Assembly (NCBI GenBank): GCA_037045265.1 | Contig: JBAOHV010000025.1 | Span: 1-64,000 of the forward strand | Source: JBAOHV01 sp037045265 | Lineage (GTDB): Bacteria > Actinomycetota > Acidimicrobiia > Acidimicrobiales > Microtrichaceae | DNA: 64,000 bases | Reading direction: 5' to 3' | Shown here: piece by piece, positions 27,307-36,789 of the stretch | How positions within the stretch are numbered: position 1 is the stretch's first letter | How the letters are laid out: every line of letters begins with the position of its first letter | Position numbers and translations under genes: made by a program | The notes under the pieces: model-generated | The model's database searches: none | The model's input: the letters and a program-made list of their open reading frames with translations, nothing else | What the model was told of the DNA's origin: nothing

Positions 27307-28240
27307 TCAGACCGCGGGGCCGCCACCGCTGCCACCGCCACCGGGGCCGCCCATGTCGCCTCGGCCCGATCGGGCCGAAGACGCGTTCGGGTCGACACCG
27401 AGGACGAGCAGCGCCCTGGTGCCCGCGAGCTGGGCGTCCTCCGAGGCGAACGCCTGGGTCCCGTTCGATGCGGGGTCGCCCCTCGAGACGGAGTCCTCGG
27501 TGTTGGTCGTGTCAGGGTCTCCCCTGTAGGGCGATTCCCGGAAGATCTCGCTGTTCAGCTCGTCCTCGAAGTAGATCTGCGAAGTCAGCACAGTCGAGTC
27601 GTCGAGGTGCACCTTGGTGTGGATGTGCACCGCGTGGCCGCGGTACCAGCCCGGGTAGTTGGAGATGAACTCGACGATGCCCTCGTCGTTGGCGGTCTGT
27701 GAGCCTCGCAGGAAGGTGGTGCCTTCTCCGGCGTCGTCCTGGGTGCCACCGTCGGCATAGGCGGAGTAGTCGCCGTCGGTGTCGCAGTGCCAGATCTCGA
27801 CGACGGCGCCCGGGATCGGCTCGCAGGACTCGTCGACCACCTGCAGTCCCAATCGCAGTGGGTGTCCGGCGAGATCCTCGCGGATGTCGCGCCGCTCGAT
27901 CTGGGTCACTGTCGGATACGGCCCTTCGGTCTGCTCCGGCGACAGCAGGCATGCTCCCAGGGCGGCGAAGTCGGCGGCTCTGAAGACGGTGGTGGACGGC
28001 GTTCCTCCAGACGTCGTACCAGAGCCCTCACCCTCGCCTGAGCCCGCGGCGGTGGTCGTCGATGTGCCTGAGCCGGCGGCGGTGGTCGAGGTGGATGGTG
28101 AGCCGCTCTCCGCTCCGTCGGAGCGCGCCCGCCAGCAACAGCGCGAGGGTGGCACCACCGCCCGTGCCGAGAGCCGTGCGTCTCGACATCCGACGGATCG
28201 GCGCGGGGGAGGGATCGGGAGTCGGTTCCATGTCGACCAT
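27307..28240 (-). CDS. Exported intradiol ring-cleavage dioxygenase-like protein (frameshifted)
   Basis: The N-terminus (from ATG 28240) has a twin-arginine-type signal (SRRTALGTGGGATLALLLAG). Near 28120 the match changes frame into a Ser/Thr/Gly linker and the catalytic domain: EGPYP, RRDIREDLAGHPL, PGAVVEIWHCDTDGDYSAY, YPGWYRGHAVHIHTK and LTSQIYF. Tyr and the HxH pair are the expected Fe(III) ligands. The family cleaves catechols between the hydroxyls; exported members of this subgroup act on phenolics outside the cell. The protein ends in a Gly-rich tail. Divergent from the TetR-P450 operon. Confidence 0.82.
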
Positions 28241-28346
28241 CGAACCACCTGGCGACGCGGGCCGTCCGATACCCCTGCGCACCCTCACAGGGTCGCACGG
28301 TCGCGTGGGAAACGGGGTGAAGCACCACCCGAATTGGACTACTATC

Positions 28347-28360
28347 TGGACAGATGTCCA
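28347..28360 (+). promoter_or_regulatory. TetR operator over the start of the P450 operon
   Basis: TGGACAGATGTCCA is a 6-bp inverted repeat with a 2-base centre that includes the ATG of the tetR gene at 28354. TACTAT at 28340-28345 is a possible -10 element placing transcription start at or beside the ATG, so the mRNA would be leaderless and autorepressed. Confidence 0.6.
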
Positions 28361-28974
28361 ACTCTGTCGTCTCGCCGACGTATCCAGCGGTCGCCCCGAC
28401 CCCGCTCGGCGGAGCGGCAGAGTCGACGCGGCGCCACCTCTCCCACAAGCAGGTCCAGACCGTCGACCGCCTCGTGGTCGCTGCGGTCGAGGAGCTGCGG
28501 GCGTCGGGGTACGACGGGCTGACGGTCCGCAATGTCGCCCGCCGCGCCGGTGTGGCGCCGGCTACCGCCTACAACTACTTCACCTCGCGTGACCACCTTG
28601 TCGCCGAGGTTTTCTGGCGTCGCCTCACCGCGCTGCCCGAGACACGCTTCGACGGCCGCACAGGGGCAGCCCGCCGTGTCAGCGACACCATGGCTGAGCT
28701 GACGCTGTTGGTTGCCGACGAGCCAGAGCTGGCCACTGCGTGCACCGTGGCCGTGCTCGCCAGCGACCCGGATGTGAAGGTACTGCGAGACCGCATCGGC
28801 TGGGAGTGGCACCGCCGTCTCGAAGCAGCACTGGGCGAGGCCGCCGATCCCGTAGTGCTCGAGACGCTCGAGTTCGCCGTCTCGGGAGCGTTGTTGCGCG
28901 CAGGGATGGGGCACATGAGCTACGACGAGCTGCCTGCCGCGATGACCCGAGTCGTGGAGCGCGTCGTCCGATGA
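28354..28974 (+). CDS. TetR-family regulator of the P450 operon
   Basis: 206 residues. The N-terminal helix-turn-helix is clear (DGLTVRNVARRAGVAPATAYNYFTSRDHLVAEVF, quoted only in part by its core GVAPATAYNYF). The C-terminal ligand domain is typical in length. The gene lies 16 bases before the first P450. A TetR gene is also linked to the M. tuberculosis CYP51 locus (Rv0767c, from memory), which supports a local regulatory role. Confidence 0.88.
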   Translation: MSNSVVSPTYPAVAPTPLGGAAESTRRHLSHKQVQTVDRLVVAAVEELRASGYDGLTVRNVARRAGVAPATAYNYFTSRDHLVAEVFWRRLTALPETRFDGRTGAARRVSDTMAELTLLVADEPELATACTVAVLASDPDVKVLRDRIGWEWHRRLEAALGEAADPVVLETLEFAVSGALLRAGMGHMSYDELPAAMTRVVERVVR

Positions 28975-28990
28975 GAAGGGAACATGCATC

Positions 28991-30214
28991 GTGAGCACGA
29001 CCAGCGAGGTGGTGGTCTACAACCCGTACTCGTACGAGATCCACGAGGATCCGTACCCGACGTACGCACGGCTCAGGGAAGAGGCGCCGCTGTACCACAA
29101 CCCCGAGGTTGGCTTCTGGGCGCTGTCACGCCACGAGGACGTGCTCGAGGGGTTCCGCGACCATGAGACCTTCTCGAGCGCACACGGGGTCTCTCTCGAC
29201 CCGGCGGCCTCCGGTCCGAACGCTCACCGGACCATGTCGTTCCTGGCGATGGACCCGCCGATGCACGGCCGCATGCGTGGGCTCGTGTCCAAGGGGTTCA
29301 CCCCGCGCCGTGTCGCCGAGATGGAGCCCCGCATCCGCGAGATCGCCCGGCAGTACATCGCCGAGATGCTCGAACGTCCGAACGACCTGGACTTCATCGC
29401 CCACTTCGCCGGGCGCATGCCCATGGACGTCATCTCCGAGATGATGGGCGTGCCTGTGGCCGACCGTGAGGAGCTGCGTCGCCTGTCGGACCTGTTGGTG
29501 CACCGCGAAGAGGGCGTGAACGATGTTCCGCCGGAGGGCATGGCCGCCACGCTCGAGCTCGTCGTCTACTACGCGGACATGCTCGCCCAGCGAAAGGCCC
29601 GTCCCACCGACGACCTGACCTCCGCGCTGTTGGGCGCCGAGATAGACGGCGACCGACTGACCGACGACGAGATAACCGGCTTCCTGTTCCTCATGGTCGT
29701 AGCCGGCAACGAGACCACCACCAAGCTGCTCGCCAACGCCTGGTATTGGGCGTGGCGTCATCCGGACCAGCGGACAAAGCCCTTCGCCGATCCGTCGCGG
29801 ATCCCGGCATGGGTCGAAGAGACGCTCCGCTTCGACACGTCTTCGCAGATCCTCGGGCGGATCACCACCCGCGACGTCGAGATGCACGACCGGGTGATCC
29901 CCGCCGGTGACCGGGTCCTGCTGCTCGCCGGCTCGGCCAACCGTGACCACCGTGTGTTCGCCGACCCGGACCGCTACGACCTGGACCGCGGCGAGGACCT
30001 GCCGCAGCTCGCCAGCTTCGGCTTTGGTCGCCACTACTGCCTGGGCGCGTCGCTCGCCCGCCTCGAAGCGTGCGTCGCGCTCGAGGAGCTCGTCGCTGCC
30101 TTCGACACCTACGACATCGACCCTGCGGGACTGGAACGGGTCCACTCGGTCAACGTCCGCGGGTTCGCGGAGATGCCTACCACCGTCGTCGCCCGACGAG
30201 GCAAGGGCAGCTGA
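28991..30214 (+). CDS. Cytochrome P450 (CYP123-like position in the CYP51 operon)
   Basis: 407 residues from GTG 28991. I-helix AGNETT, ExxR in EETLR and the heme loop FGFGRHYCLGASLA with ligand Cys350 are complete. The N-terminal part has PTYARLREEAPLYHN and MDPPMHGRMRGLV, as in soluble bacterial P450s. It hydroxylates a lipophilic substrate with electrons from a ferredoxin, probably the one encoded at 32421. Overlaps the next start by one base. Confidence 0.93.
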   Translation: MSTTSEVVVYNPYSYEIHEDPYPTYARLREEAPLYHNPEVGFWALSRHEDVLEGFRDHETFSSAHGVSLDPAASGPNAHRTMSFLAMDPPMHGRMRGLVSKGFTPRRVAEMEPRIREIARQYIAEMLERPNDLDFIAHFAGRMPMDVISEMMGVPVADREELRRLSDLLVHREEGVNDVPPEGMAATLELVVYYADMLAQRKARPTDDLTSALLGAEIDGDRLTDDEITGFLFLMVVAGNETTTKLLANAWYWAWRHPDQRTKPFADPSRIPAWVEETLRFDTSSQILGRITTRDVEMHDRVIPAGDRVLLLAGSANRDHRVFADPDRYDLDRGEDLPQLASFGFGRHYCLGASLARLEACVALEELVAAFDTYDIDPAGLERVHSVNVRGFAEMPTTVVARRGKGS

Positions 30215-31015
30215 TGCCGCGCTTCGATCCCCACCCCGAGCGGCGCGGCGGCGATCGTCACCGGCGCCTCGTCCGGCATCGGTGCCGCGACGGCCAAGGA
30301 GCTCGCCGGGGTAGGCCACCCGGTGGTCATCGGTGCTCGCCGGATCGACCGGCTCGAGGATCTGGCCGGCGAGCTACGAGCGGGCGGCGCCGAGGTGCTC
30401 GCACTGCCGCTCGACCTGACCCGGCCCGAATCGGTCGATGAGTTCGCGGCGCGGGCCGAGTCCGAGATGGGCCCAATAGAGATCCTGGTCTCGAACGCCG
30501 GCGACGTGCAGCCGATCACCACAGTCGCTTCGCCCGACGAGTTCGCCCGTCAGCTCCAGGTCAACCTGCTCGGCGCCCAGGCACTGGCGCACGCAGTGGT
30601 GCCGGCCATGTACGAGCGTCGCCGCGGCGACGTCGTCTTCGTGACCTCCGAAGTTGCACTGTCACCCCGCACGCACATGGCTGCCTACGTCGCATCCAAG
30701 GCCGGGCTCGAGGGGTTCGCGCGGGCGATGGCCATGGAGTCCGAGGGAACGGGTGTGAGAGTCGGCATCGTCCGACCCGGTCCGACCTCGACCGAGCAGG
30801 GCTCCACCTGGGAGATCGAATCGATCAACGAGGTCATCTCGTCCTGGACCCATTGGGGGATGCTGCGCCACGACGGCGCGATCCGGCCCAAGGAGATGTC
30901 CGAGGCCGTGCTCTCCATGGTCTCCGTCCCGCGAGGTACCCGGTGGGCGGTGCTCGAGGTCCAGCCCGAGGCGCCCGTCGTCCCCGCTTCCCCTGCCACC
31001 GAGGAGCAGCAGTGA
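30214..31015 (+). CDS. Short-chain dehydrogenase/reductase (frameshifted near the start)
   Basis: ATG 30214 overlaps the P450 stop and reads MPRFDPHPE; near 30235 the match passes to another frame with AAIVTGASSGIGAATAKEL (the NAD(P) Gly motif). Further motifs are NAG in LVSNAGDV, Ser in VFVTSEVAL and the catalytic YVASK. About 265 residues. Oxidises or reduces a hydroxyl/keto group of the operon's substrate. The corresponding M. tuberculosis gene (Rv0765c) is also an SDR. Confidence 0.9.
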
Positions 31016-32421
31016 GCACTGATCGGAAAACGTCCCCTGACACGGCGCGCGGGACCATCCCGAGGGTCTCGGGCGACGACGGCGCCACAGGTCACCTCGA
31101 GGAGCTGCGCGTCGACCCGATCGGACTGATGCAACGGGTCCGCGACGAGTGCGGCGACGTGGGGGAGTTCCGCCTGGCAGACAAGGACGTCGTGTTGCTG
31201 AGCGGTGCCGAGGCCAACGAGGTGTTCTTCCGGGCGTCCGACGACGAACTGGACCAGGCCGCCGCCTACCCGTTCATGAAGCCGGTCTTCGGCGAGGGCG
31301 TTGTGTTCGACGCGACACCGGAGGAACGTCGTCGAGCGCTCCACAACCAGTCGCTGCGCGACAAGTTCATGCGGGGCCACGCGGCGACCATCGCCACCGA
31401 GATCGACCGGATGCTCACGGAGTGGGACGACGAGGGCGAGATCGACCTGCTCGACTGGACAGCCGAGCTGTTCATCTACACCTCGACGTCGTGTCTGATC
31501 GGGCCGAAGTTCCGTGAGGAGCTGGACGTCTCGGTCGCCCACCTGTTCCACGACCTGGAGCGCGGTACCGACGCCATCGCCTTCGTCGATCCATACGCCG
31601 ACATCGACAGCTTCCACCGCCGTGATGCCGCCAGGGCGGCGCTGGTCGAACGCATCGAGGCGGTCATGGCGAAGCGCCGCGCCAGCGGGCCGCCAGGTGA
31701 TGACGAGGAGCGCGACCTGGTCGACGTGCTCATGTCGATCAAGGACCCTGACGGCAACGAGCACTTCTCGCCCGATGTCATAACCGGGATGTTCATCTCG
31801 ATGATGTTCGCCGGGCACCACACCACCTCGACCACGGCGTCGTGGTTCATCATCGAGATGCTCCGCAACCCAGATGTGCTGGCCAACGTGGTCGCCGAGA
31901 TGGACGTGCTGGCTGACGCCGGTGGCGGTGAGATCACCTACCAGGACCTGCGTGAGGTGCCGTGGCTCGAGGCATCGATCAAGGAGACCCTGCGTCTGCA
32001 CCCGCCGCTGATCCTGCTGTTGCGCCTCGCGATGGTGCCCGTCGAGGTGGACGGCTTCACGATCCCCGCCGGCAAGCTCGTCGGTGCGTCACCGGCCGTG
32101 TCGAACCGTCTGCCCGAGGCGTTCGTCGACGCCGACCGATTCGATCCGGCGCGCTACATCGACCCGCGCCAGGACGACCTGGAAAACCCGTGGAACTGGA
32201 TCCCATTCGGGGCCGGTCGTCACCGTTGTGTAGGGGCGGCGTTCGCCCTGATGCAGCTGAAGACGATCTTCTGCATCCTCCTGCGTGACTGGGAGCTCGA
32301 GGCGGCCCAGCCACCCGAGAGCTACCACAACGACCACTCCAAGATGGTCGTACAGCTAGCGCAGCCCTGCATGGTGCGCTACCGCCGGCGGAAACGGACC
32401 ACGACGACAGAGGAGCGGTGA
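31012..32421 (+). CDS. cyp51: CYP51-family cytochrome P450 (sterol 14-demethylase type)
   Basis: 469 residues from GTG 31012, overlapping the SDR stop. The I-helix FAGHHTTS is the hallmark of CYP51; ETLRLHPP (ExxR) and PWNWIPFGAGRHRCVGAAFA with heme ligand Cys406 agree with bacterial CYP51. In mycobacteria CYP51 removes the 14-alpha methyl group of sterols, although the physiological substrate is unsettled. No sterol-synthesis genes lie in the window. ATG of the ferredoxin overlaps the stop by one base. Confidence 0.93.
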   Translation: MSTDRKTSPDTARGTIPRVSGDDGATGHLEELRVDPIGLMQRVRDECGDVGEFRLADKDVVLLSGAEANEVFFRASDDELDQAAAYPFMKPVFGEGVVFDATPEERRRALHNQSLRDKFMRGHAATIATEIDRMLTEWDDEGEIDLLDWTAELFIYTSTSCLIGPKFREELDVSVAHLFHDLERGTDAIAFVDPYADIDSFHRRDAARAALVERIEAVMAKRRASGPPGDDEERDLVDVLMSIKDPDGNEHFSPDVITGMFISMMFAGHHTTSTTASWFIIEMLRNPDVLANVVAEMDVLADAGGGEITYQDLREVPWLEASIKETLRLHPPLILLLRLAMVPVEVDGFTIPAGKLVGASPAVSNRLPEAFVDADRFDPARYIDPRQDDLENPWNWIPFGAGRHRCVGAAFALMQLKTIFCILLRDWELEAAQPPESYHNDHSKMVVQLAQPCMVRYRRRKRTTTTEER

Positions 32422-32622
32422 TGGGGTTCCGGATCGTCGTAGACAGGGACCTGTGCCAGGGGCACGGTGTCTGTGAGAGCGAGGCACCCGACCTGTTCCG
32501 GGTCGGGCCGGGACCGAACGGTCGAGGTGTTGGATCCGACACCACCGGACGCGCAGCGCCGCGGTGCTGAGCTGGCCGTCAAGTACTGCCCTACCCACGC
32601 GTTGTCGATCGTCGATGACTGA
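32421..32622 (+). CDS. 3Fe-4S ferredoxin (frameshifted)
   Basis: A short gene of about 66 codons. It starts MGFRIVVDRDLCQGHGVC: Cys12 and Cys18 with His15 in the place of a cysteine, the CxxHxxC...CP pattern of P450 ferredoxins. Near 32518 the match changes frame to VEVLDPTPPDAQRRGAELAV and KYCPTHALSIVDD with the last ligand Cys. It should feed electrons to CYP51 and the other P450. Confidence 0.88.
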
Positions 32623-32649
32623 AGCACAGCCGAACAAGGAGATGACGAC

Positions 32650-33205
32650 ATGGCTGCATTCCCACGCACCGAGCTCGAGGAGATGGTCGAGCGGTGGCTT
32701 CAGGCGAACCGCGACGCCGAGGCCGCCGGCGACTGGCGACTGATGGCCGAGATGTACACCGAGGACGCCACGTACGGGTGGAACTACGGCCCTCAGACCG
32801 ACTTCATGGCAGTCGGCCGCGACGAGATCCGCGAACTGGCGCTGGGCGCCGAGATGGGCGGGCTCGACGGCTGGGAGTACCCCTACGAGGAGGTCGTCAT
32901 CGACGACCAGAAGGGCTGGGTCATCGGTCTCTGGCGCCAGGTCGCCGACGCCACCCGCGAAGACGGAACCCAGTACGAGGTGCACGGCATCGGCGGCAGC
33001 TGGTTCCGCTATGCCGGCAACTTCCAGTGGAACTGGCAGCGCGACTGGTTCGACTTCGGCAACGCGGCCCGCGCTGTTCCTTGAGATGATGACCGACGGT
33101 GTTCTCTCCGACGGGATGACCGAGCGCATGAACCGCTCGATGCGCGGTCCGCTGCCCGGCTACTACCCGGCTGGCAAGGCGCCGGTGAAGCTCTGGGATC
33201 GCTGA
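32650..33205 (+). CDS. SnoaL/NTF2-like protein of the CYP51 operon (frameshifted)
   Basis: About 185 residues. The first 140 residues show an NTF2-like cone: LEEMVERWLQANRDAEAAGDW, MYTEDATYGWNYGP, VIGLWRQVAD and IGGSWFRYAG. Near 33070 the match shifts frame to LEMMTDGVLSDGMTERMNRS and GYYPAGKAPVKLWDR. Members act as steroid isomerases, cyclases or binding proteins. The stop overlaps the next ATG. Confidence 0.78.
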
Positions 33206-34684
33206 TGGAAGCGGCGAACCTGGCGGACGGCTTGGACATGCTGCTGGTCGACGGCGAGCTGCGCTCGGCCACCGGATCCGCCACGTTCGCCACGATCGAT
33301 CCGTCGACCGAGGATGTGCTCGGTCTCGCCGCCGACGCGACAGCGGCCGACATGGAAGCAGCGATCGACGCAGCCCGCCGGGCGTTCGACCGCAGCAGCT
33401 GGGCGACGGACGCAGCCCTGCGGGCTCGCTGTCTGCGCCAACTCCGAGACGCTCTCGCAGAAAGGGGCGAGTCGCTGCGAGCATTGACCACCGCCGAGGC
33501 GGGAGCGCCGGCGTTCCTGACGGCGGGCCCGCAGTTCGACATCCCAGTCGAAGACCTCGGCTACTGGGCGGACCTTGCAGAGTCCTACGACGGCTGGCGT
33601 GTCGACCTGGGTGAGCGGGTGTCGGTCGGTGTGCCCACGCACCGACAGATCTGGCGGGAGCCAGCGGGCGTGGTCGGCGCGATCACCCCCTGGAACTTCC
33701 CCCATCAGATCAACTTCGCCAAGCTCGGCCCGGCGCTCGCTGCAGGCTGCACGGTGGTGCTCAAGCCGGCTCCCGACACCCCGCTCTGCGCCTCGGCGGT
33801 GGCGCGCATCGCTGCTGAGCACACCGAGATCCCTCCGGGTGTGCTCAACGTCGTGACCTCGTCGGACCACTCGCTCGGCGCTCAGCTAGCCGGGGATCCC
33901 CGCGTGGACGTCGTGTCGTTCACAGGTTCGACGAACACCGGACGCTCGGTCATGCGCGAGCGCGGCGGACAACATCACCAGGGTCTTCCTGGAGCTGGGT
34001 GGCAAGTCCGCGTTCGTGATGCTCGACGATGCCGACATCGCGGGGGCCGCTTCCATGGCGGCGTTCATGGCGTCCACGCACGCGGGCCAGGGGTGTGCGA
34101 TCACCACCCGTCTGCTCGTCCCCCGCGCGCTGCACGACCAGGTCGTCGAGGTCGCGGCAGCGACCATGGGTTCGCTGGCTGCGGCCGACCCCAACGACCC
34201 GGGCACGATCTGCGGGCCGGTGATCTCGGCGCGCCAGCGCGACCGCGTCGAGGCGTATCTGGCCGCAGCGTTGGACGAGGGCGGGACCTTCGCCGCCGGT
34301 GGCGGCCGTTCGACGCGCATGGAGTGCGGGTACTTCATCGATCCGACGCTGGTGGTCGGGCTCGACAACAGCGCGACCGTGGCCCGCGAAGAGATCTTCG
34401 GGCCGGTCCTCACGGTGATCCCCCACGACGGCGACGACGACGCCGTCGCGATAGCCAACGACTCGCCCTACGGCCTGTCGGGGGCGGTGTTCTCCGCTGA
34501 CGAGGAGCGGGCGCTGGGGGTCGCGGCGAGGATCCGCACAGGCACTCTCGGCATCAACGGCGGGGTCTGGTACGCGGCCGATGTTCCCTTCGGTGGATAC
34601 AAGCAGTCGGGAATCGGGCGAGAGATGGGTGTCGCCGGGTTCGAGGAGTACCTGGAGACCAAGGCAGTGGCGGTCGCTCGATGA
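33205..34684 (+). CDS. Aldehyde dehydrogenase (frameshifted)
   Basis: About 490 residues. Motifs: TPWNFPHQINFAKLGPALAAG, FTGSTNTG (NAD binding), then after a frame change near 33965 LELGGKSAF (general-base Glu), GQGCAITTR (catalytic Cys), EEIFGPVLTV and FGGYKQSGIGREMG. It oxidises an aldehyde to a carboxylate with NAD(P)+. An aldehyde dehydrogenase also belongs to the M. tuberculosis CYP51 locus. Overlaps the following start. Confidence 0.92.
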
Positions 34685-35973
34685 GCGATCGGGCAACCGT
34701 GCGTAGGGCCGACGAGATGCACCGCGATGAGCTGGCGGTCCTCGTCCGGGAGATGCTGCTCGCCGGGCAGCTCATCGACCGCGCCGGCATGCCCCACCTG
34801 ATCGCAGACTACGGGCGCGACGAGATGGGCCGCATCGCGATCGACGAGTGGATGGGGGCCAGCCCGATCTACACCCGGAGGATGCAGAGGATGCTCGGGT
34901 TCTCCGGCGAGACGATCGAGACGATGTTCAAAGGCCTTCAGCTCGACATCGGGGCACCACCCGAGTTCATGGACTTCCGCCTGAAGGTCATCGACGACCA
35001 CCACGGCGAGTTCTGGCTGGATCATTGCGGCGCGCTCATGGACGTCGAACCGATGGGCGACGAGTACGTCCACACGATGTGTCACGACATCGAGGACCCG
35101 ACCTTCGATGCCACCGCCATGGCGACGAGCCCGTACGCCCGAATCCGGCCGATCCACCGTCCGCCCAGGGCCCCGGCTGATCGCCACCCCCACTGCCACT
35201 GGACCGCCACGATCGACCCGGGCCTCGACCCTCTGCCCGAACCGGAGCCGGCGACCCACATCGCCACCTCCCGACTTGCCGCCTTGGCGGTTCCGGCGAT
35301 CCACAGCGGAGGGGAGGGATGGTCCGACTACCGCGCACCCATGGACGCGGACCTGCGCATGGAGTGGTTCTCGCAGGCCACGTTGCTCGGGCTGCTCCAC
35401 GAGACAGCAGTCCAGGCTCACCTGCTGGTCATGTCGTTCGGATTCGCGATCCAACGGCGCCACGGCATCGACGACGCACGACGGATCGTGGCCAAGCAGA
35501 TGGCCGGCATCGCGGGGATCTCGTCCGAGCGGCTGCACGACGCCATGGGTCTGGACGGATCGCAGAGCGCGTTGGCGCAGGTGTTGGAGCTGCACCCCCT
35601 TCTCAAACCCCGTGACTACGTTGCAGCACGGATCGAGCGGTCAGCTGACGGAGAGGGCCTCCGCGTCGCGCTCGCCGACTGCGATGCAATGCACGAGCCC
35701 TTCATCAACTGGATCAAGCTCCTTGCCGATGGCCACGACGACGGCCTGCGAACCCTCGTCCAGGGTGTCGACCTCCACTACGACATCGAGCGGGTGCGAC
35801 CCGGTGACGGCGAGGTCGCCGCGTGGCGGGTCGTCCGCCGCGACGAGCCGGCACGGGAGTCGCGCCTGGGTCGCGCTCACGAGGTTCAGCTCGGGTGCGA
35901 CGTTCGAGTTCTCCGAGACACCCGTCAGCCTCGCGAGAGAAGCGGGTCAGCCGATCGGCTCGTTGACCCGTAG
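34681..35973 (+). CDS. Conserved protein of unknown function, last gene of the CYP51 operon
   Basis: About 430 residues from ATG 34681, overlapping the dehydrogenase stop. The middle is rich in potential metal or acid-base residues: DDHHGEFWLDHCGALMDVEP, MCHDIEDPTFDA and RHPHCHW. Around 35400-35600 it is helical (HETAVQAHLLVMSFGFAIQRR). I do not recognise a characterised family, though the wording of these blocks recurs in actinobacterial sterol-type clusters as I remember them. Near 35870 another frame reads WVALTRFSSGATFEF and runs to 36013, a more plausible C-terminus than the Arg-rich one in frame, so an indel is likely. No signal peptide. Confidence 0.7.
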   Translation: MSDRATVRRADEMHRDELAVLVREMLLAGQLIDRAGMPHLIADYGRDEMGRIAIDEWMGASPIYTRRMQRMLGFSGETIETMFKGLQLDIGAPPEFMDFRLKVIDDHHGEFWLDHCGALMDVEPMGDEYVHTMCHDIEDPTFDATAMATSPYARIRPIHRPPRAPADRHPHCHWTATIDPGLDPLPEPEPATHIATSRLAALAVPAIHSGGEGWSDYRAPMDADLRMEWFSQATLLGLLHETAVQAHLLVMSFGFAIQRRHGIDDARRIVAKQMAGIAGISSERLHDAMGLDGSQSALAQVLELHPLLKPRDYVAARIERSADGEGLRVALADCDAMHEPFINWIKLLADGHDDGLRTLVQGVDLHYDIERVRPGDGEVAAWRVVRRDEPARESRLGRAHEVQLGCDVRVLRDTRQPRERSGSADRLVDP

Positions 35974-36724
35974 CCACTGCGCCACCCGCTCCAGGCAGCT
36001 CTCTCGCAGGTGAAGCCCGTCCGGTCGGAGGCAGAACGAGGCCACGTTCTCTCCTGAACCGAGTATCCGGGCCAGGTCTCCCACGACCACCCAGTCGCGG
36101 GTGGCGGCGACCTGTTCAGCCAGCTCGTTGATGTGGCGGTTGCGCAATCCGACCTCGTCCTCCTGCGTGCGGACGTGACCGAGCCACAGCACCGTCGTGC
36201 CCGTCCCGGCGAACGCGTCGAAGCTGCGGGCCAGCCGGGCCGAGTACTCGGCGTCCCACGCGGCCGAGTCGGCCATCTCGACGACGACGTCGCCGCCTTC
36301 GTCGCGCAGGTCCTGCGCGGTCGTTCGAGCCGAGCGACAGCACGAGCACGTCCGGTGGGAACTCGGCCGCGAGCTCTTGGAGTCGCCCCGGCCAGTCGAA
36401 GGAGTCGGGTCGCGCGAGCCCCGTACCGGTCTCGCCGATCACCTTGAGCTCCTGCTGCGCGTCAAGGGCCTCCCGCAACGCCATTCCGATGCCGAGCGAT
36501 ATCGAATCACCCGCGACGGTGACCTTCTGAGCGGGGCCGTCCTCTGACGCCGCTGCCGCTTCGGCCGACTCCCCGATGGCCGGCGCGGCGCCGACGGGCT
36601 CGCTCAAGTCTGCCCCACCAGCCGCGCCGCATCCCGCGGTGATCACAAGCGACAGCGCGACGAGCATCACTCCCTGGCGACTTCGTGCGCGGTGATCTGG
36701 CGATCGTTCGCCGTGCAGGGACAT
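35947..36724 (-). CDS. SGNH-family hydrolase, lipoprotein (frameshifted)
   Basis: From ATG 36724 a lipoprotein signal (VALSLVITAGC) precedes the SGNH blocks: VAGDSISLG (Ser nucleophile), GETGTGL, SLGSND and, after a frame change near 36320, DGLHL with the catalytic Asp-His. About 255 residues. Related extracytoplasmic esterases deacylate or deacetylate sugars and lipids of the envelope. The 3' end meets the convergent CYP51 operon end. Confidence 0.82.
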
Positions 36725-36789
36725 CCCGACATTCTCGACCCGTACCGGGGGTGCGGGGCAAGCGGTTGGGGCCTGAGCTTGGTGTTCGC

